From: Gammaproteobacteria bacterium UBA6968 | GTDB lineage: Bacteria; Pseudomonadota; Gammaproteobacteria; Pseudomonadales; Azotimanducaceae | DNA: 27,877 nucleotides | Reading direction: 5' to 3' | Assembly: GCA_002450255.1 (NCBI GenBank) | Contig: DJYW01000185.1 | Span: 1-27,877 of the forward strand | Shown: in pieces, positions 1 to 9,465 of the stretch | Numbering within the stretch: position 1 is the stretch's first letter | Layout: every line of letters starts with the position of its first letter | The notes under the pieces: generated by a model | Databases searched by the model: none | What the model saw: the letters and a program-made list of their open reading frames with translations, nothing else | Told to the model about the DNA's origin: nothing | Position numbers and translations under genes: made by a program

Positions 1-490
1 TGATGGCTGATGATCAATAGCTCATAGACGTCAGTTAATTAATATAATGTTGCGCACCTGCCGGCATCGATCGCCTGCTGTAGCGCTGTTGTCAGATTGA
101 GTGGTGGGGATCACAAACGATGCAACCGATCGAACAAAACAGGCGCCAGCTAGCAAGACGGATGATCGCAAGAGTGGAGTGTAGATTGATGTCCATGGCT
201 GACTTCTGTGGTGTATGATGCGGTGCTTGTTGACCGGCTGGCTTTCTGATGGCAAATGAGGTGTGTCTCGAAAACGCGCTGTGCAATTGAGATTGCGGTG
301 TTTGTGAATGATCACCTTGCGTGTCCTGGTATTGAAAAAAAGCATGCAGCTGGCTAAGTTCGCTGTGTAGTCCCGACCACCCGGCACATTAGCAAAAGAA
401 AATGCTGCTGACCTTCAGGTTGTTGCTGATCTAGCCACGCTTTACCCCCATCAGAGGATGGTTCCCTTTGGTTTATAGTTGTTGAAGAAA
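1..490. other. Non-coding region upstream of tig
   Basis: No convincing gene is seen here. The two minus-strand open frames (up to 118 codons) have no recognisable motif, no good ribosome site and a composition unlike the neighbouring proteins. A perfect TATAAT lies at 43-48 but has no matching -35 box at 16-18 nt. A second -10-like TATAGT lies at 474-479, only 11 nt before the tig ATG, also without a -35. I looked for a tRNA T-loop on both strands, because a tRNA gene often precedes tig in related bacteria, and saw none. The tig promoter must lie here but I cannot place it. Confidence 0.5.
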
Positions 491-1909
491 ATGAATGTAT
501 CTATCGAAACTTTGTCTGGTCTTGAGCGCCGCTTAACAATAGCGTTACCAAGCGAGGACTTTGAGTCCGAAATTACTACCCGTCTGGAAAAGGCTCGTGG
601 TCAAGTCAAAATTCCTGGGTTCCGTGCCGGGAAAGTGCCGCTTAGAGAAGTGCGGCGTCGATATGGTCCTGCTGTCCGCGCAGAAGTTGCTGGCGAGATG
701 ATGCAGAACAGTTTTATTACGGCGGTACAACAAGAGTCATTAGAGCCTGCCGGTTCGCCCAATCTTGAAGTCGTTAAGATGGATCCAGGTATCGATTTTG
801 AGTTCACAGCGACTTTTGAAGTGTATCCCAATGTAACGTTAGGGGATTTTTCGCAGATCGCGGTAAAACAACCCGTCGCAACAATCGAGCCGACTGATGT
901 TGACGAGATGATTGATCGGTTACTCAATCAAGACACAACTTATACCGAAGTAGAGCATGCAGCCGGGGACGGCGATCGTATTACCGTAGATTTTGAAGGC
1001 AGCCTGGACGGGGAAAAGGTAGAAGCAGCGTGCGGTGAAGGTATGGCGGTCACGCTTGGTCAAAAACAGATGATCGCCGATTTTGAGACGGGCCTTCGTG
1101 GTTTAAGCGCTGGTGAATCGAAAACGTTTGATGCGACTTTTCCCGAAGACTATCGTGCCACGGAGCTTCAAGGTAAAACGGTTCAGTTTACGGTCAATGC
1201 CCATAAGGTTGAAGCGGCGAAAATGCCTGAGCTAAATGCAGAGTTTTTCGCCAAGTACGGCGTTGAGACGGACTCCGAAGACGAATTTCGCGAGCAGGTT
1301 ACTGCGAATATGCAACAAGAGATGGATAGCGCGGTTCGCAATCAGCTCAAGCAGCAAGTAATGGATGGCATTGCCAGCGTGCATGAGTTTACCGTGCCGC
1401 AAGCTCTGGTGCAGCGTGAAATTCAGGTGCTGAAAGATCAGATGATGAGCCAATTTCAGCTGCCACAAGGCGGCGATCAAACTAACTTACCTAGTCTGCC
1501 GGATGAGCTGTTTCACGACCAGGCACAAAAGCGGGTGCTTGTCGGCCTAGCGGTTAATGAAGTAATCAGTGCACATGAGATGGTCGCCGATGAGGCGGTA
1601 GTCGATGCGCGATTGGCGGAAATCGCTGCGGGCTACGGTGAAGCTGAGCAAGTCATCAATTGGTATAAAAGTAATCCTGAGCAGTTGCGAAACATCGAGA
1701 TGGGGATACTTGAAGATCGAGTAGTTGACCACATACTAAGCCAATCGTCGGTAACCGACGTGGCTTGCGATTATAAAGACGCGATCAGCGGCAAAGCGAT
1801 CGCACCGGAGCCAGAGTTGGAAGCGGAAGCGGTGGATAACGCTATAGAAGCGACCGATTCACCCGATACAGACGATGCGCAAAAAGATGTGGAGAAGCAG
1901 GATGAGTGA
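491..1909 (+). CDS. tig: Trigger factor, ribosome-associated chaperone and peptidyl-prolyl isomerase
   Basis: Trigger factor binds the ribosome at the peptide exit and shields nascent chains in the cytoplasm. The N-terminal ribosome-binding domain carries the signature GFRAGKVP at residues 43-50. An FKBP-type isomerase domain follows at about 155-245 (core VDFEGSLDG and FPEDYRA), then the helical C-terminal arms. I chose the ATG at 491 because [14 protein letters not shown] aligns with the E. coli start MQVSVET; two TTG codons upstream (479, 482) are less likely. The ribosome site is weak (GAAGAA). The product is 472 residues, about 40 longer than the E. coli protein, owing to an acidic, low-complexity tail of about 40 residues (from [10 protein letters not shown] to the end). 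Its stop overlaps the clpP start, so the two are probably co-translated. Confidence 0.96.
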   Translation: MNVSIETLSGLERRLTIALPSEDFESEITTRLEKARGQVKIPGFRAGKVPLREVRRRYGPAVRAEVAGEMMQNSFITAVQQESLEPAGSPNLEVVKMDPGIDFEFTATFEVYPNVTLGDFSQIAVKQPVATIEPTDVDEMIDRLLNQDTTYTEVEHAAGDGDRITVDFEGSLDGEKVEAACGEGMAVTLGQKQMIADFETGLRGLSAGESKTFDATFPEDYRATELQGKTVQFTVNAHKVEAAKMPELNAEFFAKYGVETDSEDEFREQVTANMQQEMDSAVRNQLKQQVMDGIASVHEFTVPQALVQREIQVLKDQMMSQFQLPQGGDQTNLPSLPDELFHDQAQKRVLVGLAVNEVISAHEMVADEAVVDARLAEIAAGYGEAEQVINWYKSNPEQLRNIEMGILEDRVVDHILSQSSVTDVACDYKDAISGKAIAPEPELEAEAVDNAIEATDSPDTDDAQKDVEKQDE

Positions 1910-2549
1910 TATTTTCGACCGGCAACGGACACCAGCAACTGGACTAGGCATGGTGCCTATGGTGGTGGAGCAAACTGCTAGAGGCGAGCGCGCGTACGAC
2001 ATTTATTCGCGCCTGCTTAAAGATCGCATTATCTTCCTAGTAGGGCCGGTCGAAGACCATATGGCCAACTTGGTTGTCGCCCAAATGCTGTTTCTCGAGT
2101 CAGAGAACCCAGATAAAGACATCAACCTTTACATCAACTCGCCCGGTGGTTCTGTCACGGCAGGCATGTCGATTTACGATACGATGCAGTTTGTTAGACC
2201 GAAGGTGAGCACGCTCTGCGTTGGCCAAGCTGCTTCGATGGGCGCTTTTTTACTTGCCGCGGGCGAGCCGGGTAAGCGATATGCATTACCGAATTCACGC
2301 ATGATGCTGCATCAACCCTCCGGTGGATCTCGTGGTGTCGCTGCAGATATTGAAATTCAAGCGCAAGAGATCCTATTAATGCGAGAGCGCTTGAATGCAA
2401 TCATTGCTAAACATACCGGTCAGTCCATAGAGAAAGTTGCAGCAGATACGGATCGCGACTTCTGGATGAGCCCCGATGAAGCAAAGGATTACGGCCTAGT
2501 TGATAGCGTTCAAGAGACGCGGGCACAAGCATCTGGAAAGCCAAGCTAG
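1902..2549 (+). CDS. clpP: ATP-dependent Clp protease proteolytic subunit
   Basis: ClpP is the serine protease barrel that degrades proteins unfolded by ClpX or ClpA. With the start at 1902 the product is 215 residues (E. coli 207). The triad is visible: Ser112 in GQAASMGAF, His137 in MLHQPSGG and Asp186 in [10 protein letters not shown] chose this ATG rather than the one at 1875 because GGAGAAG at 1891 sits well as ribosome site and [10 protein letters not shown] leads directly into the family's N-terminal propeptide region. The start codon lies inside tig, giving an 8-nt overlap and likely translational coupling. A gap of about 200 nt before clpX holds a separate promoter-like sequence. Confidence 0.97.
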   Translation: MSDIFDRQRTPATGLGMVPMVVEQTARGERAYDIYSRLLKDRIIFLVGPVEDHMANLVVAQMLFLESENPDKDINLYINSPGGSVTAGMSIYDTMQFVRPKVSTLCVGQAASMGAFLLAAGEPGKRYALPNSRMMLHQPSGGSRGVAADIEIQAQEILLMRERLNAIIAKHTGQSIEKVAADTDRDFWMSPDEAKDYGLVDSVQETRAQASGKPS

Positions 2550-2569
2550 GATAGGGGCGATCGACACCC

Positions 2570-2598
2570 CTTGAATGGCTTTGGCGTTGCGTTATATT
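2570..2598 (+). promoter_or_regulatory. Putative clpX promoter with sigma-70 and partial sigma-32 features
   Basis: TTGAAT at 2571-2576 and TATATT at 2593-2598 are separated by 16 nt, a fair sigma-70 match (4/6 and 5/6). The same -35 reads CTTGAA at 2570, which is the heat-shock sigma-32 -35 hexamer, and CGTTATAT lies 14 nt downstream as a partial match (CCCCATNT consensus). It lies in the clpP-clpX gap about 150 nt before the clpX ATG. This would allow clpX to be made separately from tig-clpP. It is recognised by eye only. Confidence 0.4.
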
Positions 2599-2750
2599 CA
2601 ACACATCACGAATCGAAAAATAACGAGTCGTCCAAAGAATGCGCTCAGATTGTGAGCGAAGACCCGTGAGGGATCGCGTGACGCGCACTGGGACTGAAAG
2701 ATTCGAAGCAAATCCCATCAACAGATGGCAGACGAAAGATAGAGGAAAAT

Positions 2751-4031
2751 ATGGCCGACGATAGCGGTAAAAGCGACGATTCAGGGAAGCTCTTATATTG
2801 CTCCTTTTGCGGCAAGAGCCAGCACGAGGTGCGCAAGCTGATCGCTGGACCATCCGTATTTATCTGTGATGAGTGCGTCGAGCTGTGTAATGACATCATC
2901 CGCGAAGAAGTGTCCGAGTCGTCGCAGTCTGGCGAATCAAGCAAACTTCCAGTTCCAACTGAAATAAAAGATATTCTTGATGAATATGTCATCGGTCAGG
3001 ACCATGCCAAAAAGGTGCTGTCCGTAGCCGTTTATAATCACTACAAGCGGTTGAATTACTCGGCTAAGAAGGACGACGTTGAACTGTCAAAGTCCAATAT
3101 CCTGTTGATTGGTCCAACTGGCTGTGGCAAGACGCTTTTGGCGGAAACCCTGGCACGCCTGCTCGACGTGCCGTTCACCATTGCAGATGCTACGACGCTT
3201 ACCGAAGCGGGTTATGTTGGCGAAGATGTTGAGAACATCATTCAGAAATTGCTCCAGAAGTGCGACTACGATGTGGAACGAGCACAGGTCGGTATTGTTT
3301 ACATTGATGAAATCGACAAAATTTCCCGCAAATCGGATAACCCGTCGATAACGCGAGATGTGTCCGGAGAAGGCGTTCAGCAGGCGCTGTTGAAGCTCAT
3401 CGAAGGGACCGTTGCTTCAGTTCCGCCCCAAGGTGGACGAAAACATCCTCAGCAGGAGTTCTTGCAGGTCGATACTTCAAACATCTTGTTCATCTGCGGC
3501 GGCGCGTTTGCCGGCCTCGATCGAGTTATTATCGACCGCTCCGACAAATCTGGCATCGGCTTCGGCGCAGAAGTTAAGGGCGAAGAAGATCGTGGCAGTA
3601 TTGGCGAAACGCTACGCCAGGTCGAACCTGATGATTTGGTGAGATATGGCCTTATCCCAGAGTTTGTTGGCCGGTTACCGGTAGTGGCGACGCTTGGTGA
3701 ACTGGATAACGATGCTTTGGTGCGGATTTTAACCGAACCGAAGAATTCCCTGACCAAGCAATATTCTAAGCTATTCGAGATGGAAGAAGTCGAAGTGGAT
3801 TTCCGCGACGACGCTCTAAAAGCGGTAGCCAACAAAGCGATGGAACGTAAAACAGGCGCCCGCGGCTTGCGTTCTATACTTGAAGCTGTGCTGCTAGACA
3901 CCATGTATGACTTACCGGCGATCGAGTCGGTGAGCAAGGTTGTGATCGACGAAAGTGTCATCAAGGGAGAAAGCGAGCCCATGCTGATCTACGAAAATAA
4001 GGATCAAGCTAAGGCTGTTCCTGAAGAGTAA
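2751..4031 (+). CDS. clpX: ATP-dependent Clp protease ATP-binding subunit ClpX
   Basis: ClpX is the AAA+ unfoldase that recognises tagged substrates and feeds them to ClpP. The 426-residue product has the N-terminal zinc domain with Cys17-x2-Cys20 and Cys39-x2-Cys42, Walker A GPTGCGKT at 121-128, the pore loop GYVG at 154-157, Walker [10 protein letters not shown] at 181-189, and the ClpP-docking IGF tripeptide within SGIGFGAEV. Length matches the family (E. coli 424). The ATG has the ribosome site AGAGGAAA about 6 nt upstream. It lies between clpP and lon, the standard order in this group. Confidence 0.98.
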   Translation: MADDSGKSDDSGKLLYCSFCGKSQHEVRKLIAGPSVFICDECVELCNDIIREEVSESSQSGESSKLPVPTEIKDILDEYVIGQDHAKKVLSVAVYNHYKRLNYSAKKDDVELSKSNILLIGPTGCGKTLLAETLARLLDVPFTIADATTLTEAGYVGEDVENIIQKLLQKCDYDVERAQVGIVYIDEIDKISRKSDNPSITRDVSGEGVQQALLKLIEGTVASVPPQGGRKHPQQEFLQVDTSNILFICGGAFAGLDRVIIDRSDKSGIGFGAEVKGEEDRGSIGETLRQVEPDDLVRYGLIPEFVGRLPVVATLGELDNDALVRILTEPKNSLTKQYSKLFEMEEVEVDFRDDALKAVANKAMERKTGARGLRSILEAVLLDTMYDLPAIESVSKVVIDESVIKGESEPMLIYENKDQAKAVPEE

Positions 4032-4080
4032 GCCAATCCCGCGACCGCTGCAGACTCGAGCAACCATCCGTTGTTACAAC

Positions 4081-4105
4081 CTGCGCGACCGTAACGGTCG
4101 TGCAG
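4081..4105 (+). promoter_or_regulatory. Hairpin in the clpX-lon spacer
   Basis: CTGCGCGACCG, loop TAA, then CGGTCGTGCAG form an 11-bp stem with a single G-T pair. It lies 20 nt before the lon ribosome site (GAGGAA, 4125-4130). No run of T follows (next bases are GTACTCTATT), so it is not a standard intrinsic terminator. It could modulate read-through from clpX, protect the lon transcript end, or be an operator. The structure is seen directly; the role is unknown. Confidence 0.4.
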
Positions 4106-4135
4106 GTACTCTATTACCCCCTTCGAGGAACTTGC

Positions 4136-6583
4136 ATGCCTAACCCCAGTACTGAAAATCTACCCATTCTCCCACTTCGGGATATGGTCGTTTACCCTCA
4201 CGGCGTGCACCCGCTGTTTGTTGGAACGGAAAGTTCCATCAAGGCGCTGGATGCAGCGATGGTTGACGATAAACAGATTTTTTTAGTAGCCAAGCGTGAT
4301 CCGGACGCCGCCAGCGTCACCGCCAAAGAACTATTTGAAGTGGGCACCGTTTCCACTATTTTGCAGTTACTTAAACTGCCCGACGGTACTGTGAAGGTTT
4401 TGGTCGAAGGCGGGCATAGAGCTCGCGTCGCGTCAGTCGATGCAGACGGTGAGTATATTCGCGGTGTTGCCGAGCCTGAAAACGAAGTGGAGCTTGGCCC
4501 TCGCGAGGCAGAGGCCGCACAACGTACCTTGCTAGCCCAATTTGAACAATTTGCGCAGAACAACAAGAAAATACCACGCGAGGTTTTGGCCTCGCTTTCC
4601 AGCATTGATGATCCGTCTCGGCTCACCGATACAATTGCCGCGCAGATGTCTATGGACCTCGAACAAAAGCAACACGTTTTAGAAACGGTTGATGTCAAGC
4701 AACGTCTCGAGCTATTGCTGAAACTCATGGACAGTGAGTTGGACGTGCAGGCAATGGAGAAAAAAATTCGCGGGCGTGTGAAGAAACAAATGGAGAAAAG
4801 CCAGCGCGATTACTACTTGAATGAACAAATGAAGGCCATCCAAAAAGAGATGGGCGAGGATGGTCAAAGCGAAGTAGATGATCTGCAGAAGCGCATCAAT
4901 GAGGCAGGTTGCAGTGAAGAGGCACGCGATAAAGCCCAGAGCGAGCTAAACAAGCTGAAAAATATGGCGCCGATGTCTGCGGAGGCAACGGTTGTGCGCA
5001 GCTATCTCGACTGGATGTTGAGTGTTCCATGGAAGAAAAAGAGTCGGGTTCGTAAGGATCTCTTCGCTGCACAGCAGATATTGGATGAAGATCACTATGG
5101 TCTTGAAGAAGTTAAAGACCGGATTATTGAATATTTAGCGGTACAGAATCGGGTGAAACGATCACGTAGCCCGGTGCTCTGCCTGGTTGGTCCTCCAGGA
5201 GTGGGTAAAACGAGTTTAGGCGAAAGTATTGCTCGTGCGACTAATCGCAAGTTTGTCCGTATGGCGCTAGGAGGCGTTCGCGACGAGGCCGAGATTCGCG
5301 GTCATCGGCGTACGTACATTGGCTCTTTGCCCGGCAAGATAATGCAAAAAATGTCGAAGGCCGAGGTCAATAATCCTCTGTTCCTGCTGGATGAAATCGA
5401 CAAGATGGGTATGGACATGCGCGGCGACCCGGCCAGCGCGCTATTGGAAGTGCTTGATCCAGAGCAAAACGATACCTTCAACGATCATTATCTAGAAGTC
5501 GACTACGACCTTTCTAACGTGTTCTTTGTATGCACGTCGAACTCACTAAATATACCCGCGGCGTTGTTGGATAGGATGGAGATCATTCGACTGCCGGGTT
5601 ACACCGAAGACGAAAAACTCAACATCGCGCGACGTTATTTGATTCCCAAACAGATCAAGAACAATGGACTCAAACAAGCTGATTTAGTCCTGGAAGACGA
5701 CGCGGTGTTAGCCATTATTCGCTATTACACAAAAGAAGCGGGTGTCCGAGGCTTGGAACGGGAAATAGCGAAGGTAGCGCGTAAGGTCGTAAAAGAACAG
5801 GCACTTAATGCCGCTATGGAAAAAAGATCGAAAGCCGCTCGCGTTAAAAAGATGCTAACCGTTACGGTTCGTCCAAACGATTTGGAGGATTATAACGGAG
5901 TGCGCAAATACACCTACGGTCTAGCGGAGGAAGAGAACCAAGTCGGTATGGTGACGGGCCTCGCCTGGACTCAAGTAGGCGGTGAATTACTTAACATAGA
6001 AGTAGTTTCCATGCCTGGCAAAGGCCGGCAGACTAAGACCGGATCGCTCGGCGATGTTATGCAGGAGTCTATACAAGCGGCACTGACGTTTGTGCGCAGC
6101 CGCAGTGCGGTGCTTGGTATCGAGCAAGCTTTCCATGAAAAGCACGATTTGCACATTCACGTTCCAGAAGGCGCGACGCCGAAAGACGGCCCGAGTGCTG
6201 GAATCGGTATGTGTACCGCTATGGTCTCTGTCATTACTGGTATTCCTGTTCGATCCGACGTGGCGATGACTGGAGAAATTACCTTGCGTGGTCAAGTATT
6301 GCCAATTGGTGGACTGAAAGAGAAGTTGTTAGCAGCCCATCGTGGGGGGATAAAGCGCGTTATCATTCCCGAAGCGAACGAAAAGGACCTTAGGGAGATT
6401 CCTGAGAATGTTAAAGAAAACATTGAGATTCGTGCCGTTAAGTGGATGGACGAGGTGTTAGAGTTGGCCTTAGAAAGAACGCCCCAGCCGATACTAATTG
6501 ATAGCGTTGCGACGGAAGTGAGCGTTGAGCAAGCCGGCGAAGTTGATTCCACGAGTAGTGGTCGGAGCATTAATCCGCACTAG
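4136..6583 (+). CDS. lon: Lon ATP-dependent protease
   Basis: Lon is a cytoplasmic AAA+ protease that removes misfolded proteins and short-lived regulators. The start at 4136 has GAGGAA five nt upstream; the longer frame opening with GTG at 4100 would start inside the upstream hairpin. The product is 815 residues. It shows the N-terminal substrate-binding domain ([13 protein letters not shown]), a coiled-coil region around 205-280, Walker A GPPGVGKT at 352-359, Walker B FLLDEID at 416-422, and the Ser-Lys protease dyad: Ser687 in PKDGPSAG and Lys730 in GGLKEKL. It is about 30 residues longer than E. coli Lon, mostly a C-terminal tail after ELALERTP. This is a LonA-type enzyme with all key residues present. 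Confidence 0.97.
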   Translation: MPNPSTENLPILPLRDMVVYPHGVHPLFVGTESSIKALDAAMVDDKQIFLVAKRDPDAASVTAKELFEVGTVSTILQLLKLPDGTVKVLVEGGHRARVASVDADGEYIRGVAEPENEVELGPREAEAAQRTLLAQFEQFAQNNKKIPREVLASLSSIDDPSRLTDTIAAQMSMDLEQKQHVLETVDVKQRLELLLKLMDSELDVQAMEKKIRGRVKKQMEKSQRDYYLNEQMKAIQKEMGEDGQSEVDDLQKRINEAGCSEEARDKAQSELNKLKNMAPMSAEATVVRSYLDWMLSVPWKKKSRVRKDLFAAQQILDEDHYGLEEVKDRIIEYLAVQNRVKRSRSPVLCLVGPPGVGKTSLGESIARATNRKFVRMALGGVRDEAEIRGHRRTYIGSLPGKIMQKMSKAEVNNPLFLLDEIDKMGMDMRGDPASALLEVLDPEQNDTFNDHYLEVDYDLSNVFFVCTSNSLNIPAALLDRMEIIRLPGYTEDEKLNIARRYLIPKQIKNNGLKQADLVLEDDAVLAIIRYYTKEAGVRGLEREIAKVARKVVKEQALNAAMEKRSKAARVKKMLTVTVRPNDLEDYNGVRKYTYGLAEEENQVGMVTGLAWTQVGGELLNIEVVSMPGKGRQTKTGSLGDVMQESIQAALTFVRSRSAVLGIEQAFHEKHDLHIHVPEGATPKDGPSAGIGMCTAMVSVITGIPVRSDVAMTGEITLRGQVLPIGGLKEKLLAAHRGGIKRVIIPEANEKDLREIPENVKENIEIRAVKWMDEVLELALERTPQPILIDSVATEVSVEQAGEVDSTSSGRSINPH

Positions 6584-7032
6584 GAATTCGCGCTGGGTTG
6601 CGGATGCGCGCCGGCATTGCACTTACGTTAAGTACCGTCTGCTTTAAGTTGATCTGCTAAAAGCAAATTCGTTACAAAGACAAGGTCGTGTCAAGGTCTA
6701 AAGTTATAGTAAGCCGATTGATTTTGGGTCGCTAACTCTACAGACTGCATCCGCTGTGGCACTGATCACGCACGCCGTGATAGGATGCGCGACGTCGTTA
6801 GCCGGCATAACTGCTATGTTGGCGGCTAACCTTAACTAGGTCCAAAGCAGTGGATACAGTGCTGATATGATGGCGTGCAAATGGCGGTGAAGAAAAAAGC
6901 AGTCAACTGAATTGGCGGATAAGTTGGGTATTGTGGGCTTAGTCGAGCTTAGTAGCGGTAAGTCTAATAATGCGTATAAACGAACTAACATAGAGATGAG
7001 CTTAGGGTTTCTCATTCACAAGGGGCAAAGAA
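6584..7032. other. Long lon-hupB intergenic region
   Basis: This 449-nt spacer has no supported open frame. It carries two strong stem-loops (listed separately). A -10-like TATAGT lies at 6705-6710 and TATAAA at 6975-6980, neither with a good -35 box at the usual distance. The hupB ribosome site AAGGGG lies at 7020-7025. No tRNA-like sequence is seen. Independent promoters for hupB are expected here from what is known of E. coli hupB, but I cannot place them reliably. Confidence 0.4.
6747..6830 (+). other. Two adjacent stem-loops, possible structured RNA
   Basis: First element: GCATCC (6747-6752) pairs with GGATGC (6783-6788), and inside it ATCACG (6765-6770) pairs with CGTGAT (6776-6781) around a CACGC loop. 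Second element: GTTAGCCG (6797-6804) pairs perfectly with CGGCTAAC (6823-6830), with an inner CATA/TATG stem and an ACTGC loop. Neither is followed by a T tract. This could be a small RNA, a transcript-end stabiliser for lon, or a leader for hupB. Pairing is seen directly; expression and function are unknown. Confidence 0.35.
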
Positions 7033-7305
7033 TTGAATAAGACTGAATTGATAGATCAGATTGCGGAATCAGCAGAACTTTCCAAAAGTGATGCGTCCAG
7101 GGCGCTAGATGCCGTTATTAACGCCGTGACAGAGTCTTTAAAAAATGCGGAAACGGTTTCACTAATCGGATTTGGTACGTTTTTGGTAAGAGAACGAGCT
7201 GCGCGGAGTGGGCGTAACCCAAAAACCGGCGAAGCAATTCAGATCGCCGCTGCCAAAGTGCCTGCATTCAAGCCTGGTAAGGCACTCAAAGACGCACTGA
7301 ACTAG
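7033..7305 (+). CDS. hupB: DNA-binding protein HU-beta, TTG start
   Basis: HU is a small nucleoid protein that bends and compacts DNA. The 90-residue product matches HU-beta along its full length: [12 protein letters not shown] at the start, [13 protein letters not shown] and [10 protein letters not shown] across the DNA-binding arm, and [16 protein letters not shown] at the end. The start codon is TTG; no in-frame ATG exists nearby, while AAGGGG (7020-7025) is correctly spaced and the N-terminus aligns exactly with E. coli HU-beta. A TTG start may hold translation below the level an ATG would give. It stands alone after a 449-nt gap from lon and ends at a strong terminator. Confidence 0.97.
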   Translation: MNKTELIDQIAESAELSKSDASRALDAVINAVTESLKNAETVSLIGFGTFLVRERAARSGRNPKTGEAIQIAAAKVPAFKPGKALKDALN

Positions 7306-7325
7306 GCGTCGCAAGTTAAGCGAGC

Positions 7326-7352
7326 AAAGGGCGCATTTTATGCGCCCTTTTT
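7326..7352 (+). terminator. Intrinsic terminator after hupB
   Basis: AAAGGGCGCA (7326-7335), loop TTTTA, and TGCGCCCTTT (7341-7350) form a perfect 10-bp stem whose 3' side runs into a T tract, 20 nt after the hupB stop. It is the clearest intrinsic terminator in the window. The T tract is matched by A residues on the 5' side, but only weakly by a T tract beyond the other end, so it acts mainly on the plus strand. Confidence 0.92.
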
Positions 7353-7413
7353 GGTTCTTAGACTTTAATAACGATTTTGCGGCTGCTGCGGGAGCGATAA
7401 CGCGGTTACAATT

Positions 7414-7431
7414 GGCGCTGAAAGGAGCGCC
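7414..7431 (+). promoter_or_regulatory. Small hairpin in the ppiD leader
   Basis: GGCGCT and AGCGCC are separated by GAAAGG, a 6-bp perfect stem about 64 nt before the ppiD ATG. No T tract follows. It may be a leader structure or operator for ppiD, or chance. Confidence 0.2.
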
Positions 7432-7494
7432 TGTCAATCCTGCGCTGTCGGATACAGGAACTAAATCGGATATCGAGAGAGTTGGGAATAAGTA

Positions 7495-9414
7495 ATGCTG
7501 CAAAAACTAAGAGATCAAACCAGCGGAATCGGCTTTCGAGTATTGGTTTTTTTGCTAATAGTCGTGTTAGCGTTTTTTGGATTTGGAGCTACTGGTATGT
7601 TGTCAGGCGGCGATCCGCAAGTGGCGACTGTTGGCGATTTTGAAATTACTGAAAGCCTGCTCAATATTGAAACTGAGCGAGAGCGCGCTCAGGTGCTCGC
7701 ACAGGCCGGTGAAGATTTCGATCCCAACGATCTAGATCGATTAGAACTGCAGCGATTCGCTCTGGCACAGATTATAAACCGACAAGTCATGGTGCAAACG
7801 GCGGCCAATTTGAACGTCGAAGTCGCGCCGCGTTTTGTAGACGAACAACTTCGATCGAATGCTGCTTTTCAACTGGACGGAAGCTTCGACCCCACGACAT
7901 ACCGGCAACGTATCGGCATGCTTGGCTACACCACGCAGACATTCCGGGAGCGCATGGATGAGGATTACAGCGTTGATGAACTGCGCCGTGGTGTAATCGA
8001 CAGTGCCTTGGTTACGGATCAGGAAGTTCGGTATGTTGCGTCGCTACTCAATCAACGGAGAGATGTGGCTTATCTGGAACTGAAGCTGGATGAGTACGCT
8101 CAAAAAGCTACTGTTTCGGAGGACGAAATAAGCGATCGTTATTTCGAGAATGAAGCAAAGTACGTTACCGAACTTGCGGTGGATGTTGAGTATATCGCGC
8201 TGTCCGTTGATGCTGCGATCGCCCAGGTGACAACGGATCCAAGTGATGAACAGCTCCAGGCGGCTTATGCTGATGATCAAGCGGCTGCAGCAATTAATGA
8301 ACAGCGCGATAGCGCGCATATCTTGATCGCCGTAAACGATGACCGTGACTTGGTTTCTGCGCGAGCCTTCGCAGCCGAACTAAAGTCGCGACTTGCTGCT
8401 GGTGAAGCGTTTGCAACACTAGCTCAGGAATATTCAGATGATCCGGGGTCAGCACAGCAAGGCGGTAGCTTGGGACCGGCGGCAAAAGGGGTTTTTGAGG
8501 CTGCTTTTGAGGATGCCTTGTGGTCACTGGTTGAAGTCGACGAAGTCTCTGCGCCGATAGAGACTTCCTTTGGTATTCATTTGATTCAACTCAAAGAAAT
8601 CATAGTTAGCGAGTATCCAAGCTTTGAGAGTGTGCGCGAGGAGCTAGTGTTGCGCCTAAAACGTGATGAAGCACTGGAGATATATGCGGATCGCATGGTA
8701 GCGCTCGAGCGCTCTGCCTACGATGAGCAAATTGCTTTAACACAAACCGCCGAGGCCGTTGACGTTGCCCTCGCTCGTGCGGATCGAATTAGCGAGACAA
8801 GTGCTACGCAGACTTTGCCTGCTGTATTGCAATCGAGTTTGGTGCTCGAAACGATCTTCAGCGATGAGGTAATGGCTGGGGACAACAGTGAACTCATTGA
8901 AATAAATGATGAAACGGCTGTTGTTGTGCGGATTGCAGAGACGCATTTACCGCAGCAAATACCGTTAGAGGATGTTCGCACAGATATAGAAACAGAATTG
9001 CGCAGAGAACGAGCCATGGACGCAATGGAAGCTGCTCGTGCAGAGGTGATGGCAGCGTTGCTGGATGGCGAGGCCGTGGACGAAGTGGCATCGGGAATTG
9101 GCGCCTCATGGGTCAATCAAGAGCAAATAAGCCGCAATCTTGGGTCACCCGACGTGCCTGAGGCTGTCATAAGAAAAGCCTTCGAACTACCCAGACCCAG
9201 CTCGGTGGATAAGTCGCTTGGCTATACCGAGACGCCAGATGGCGTGGCTATTGTGGCAGTGACGAAAGCGACGCCTGGCGAAACCGCGCTATTGCCTGAA
9301 GCGGTACTCACCCAGCTCAAGAGCGGCATGGTCGAGCGCAGTCAGCGGGTCGAGTATGAGGCCTTCGCCTACTCAGCAGAACAGGATCTGAATGTCGAGC
9401 GACCGCAGCTTTAG
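7495..9414 (+). CDS. ppiD: PpiD-like periplasmic chaperone / parvulin-fold peptidyl-prolyl isomerase
   Basis: PpiD is anchored in the inner membrane with its bulk in the periplasm, where it works with the Sec translocon and assists folding of exported proteins. The 639-residue product (E. coli 623) has a single N-terminal membrane span at about 14-34 (FRVLVFLLIVVLAFFGF), a SurA-like chaperone N-region, and a parvulin domain at about 271-368 (AHILIAV, QEYSDDPGSAQQGGSLG, ETSFGIHLIQLKE), followed by a long C-terminal part. The position after hupB is the usual one. The ATG is clear but its ribosome site is weak (GAGAGA, 13 nt upstream). In E. coli the parvulin domain of PpiD has little isomerase activity, so enzymatic function here is not assured. 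Confidence 0.93.
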   Translation: MLQKLRDQTSGIGFRVLVFLLIVVLAFFGFGATGMLSGGDPQVATVGDFEITESLLNIETERERAQVLAQAGEDFDPNDLDRLELQRFALAQIINRQVMVQTAANLNVEVAPRFVDEQLRSNAAFQLDGSFDPTTYRQRIGMLGYTTQTFRERMDEDYSVDELRRGVIDSALVTDQEVRYVASLLNQRRDVAYLELKLDEYAQKATVSEDEISDRYFENEAKYVTELAVDVEYIALSVDAAIAQVTTDPSDEQLQAAYADDQAAAAINEQRDSAHILIAVNDDRDLVSARAFAAELKSRLAAGEAFATLAQEYSDDPGSAQQGGSLGPAAKGVFEAAFEDALWSLVEVDEVSAPIETSFGIHLIQLKEIIVSEYPSFESVREELVLRLKRDEALEIYADRMVALERSAYDEQIALTQTAEAVDVALARADRISETSATQTLPAVLQSSLVLETIFSDEVMAGDNSELIEINDETAVVVRIAETHLPQQIPLEDVRTDIETELRRERAMDAMEAARAEVMAALLDGEAVDEVASGIGASWVNQEQISRNLGSPDVPEAVIRKAFELPRPSSVDKSLGYTETPDGVAIVAVTKATPGETALLPEAVLTQLKSGMVERSQRVEYEAFAYSAEQDLNVERPQL

Positions 9415-9465
9415 GGTAGCCTGCGGATGAGTGACGCCATGTTGATACTCAATTTTGCCGGAAAG

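Noticed and set aside
31..387. Minus-strand 118-codon frame at the left edge
   Set aside because: Irregular composition, no motif, no clear ribosome site; probably a chance open frame in non-coding DNA.
479..490. TTG codons upstream of tig as the start
   Set aside because: The ATG at 491 aligns with the conserved trigger factor N-terminus, and the four extra residues do not.
3449..3982. Minus-strand 177-codon open frame inside clpX
   Set aside because: It is antisense to a well-conserved gene, Ser/Arg-rich as expected of a shadow frame, and has no motif.
4198..4728. Minus-strand 176-codon open frame inside lon
   Set aside because: Shadow of the conserved lon frame; composition rich in Ser and Cys, no recognisable domain.
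7306..7494. A tRNA or small RNA between hupB and ppiD
   Set aside because: I looked for T-loop and anticodon-arm patterns on both strands and found none; only the terminator and a small hairpin are visible.
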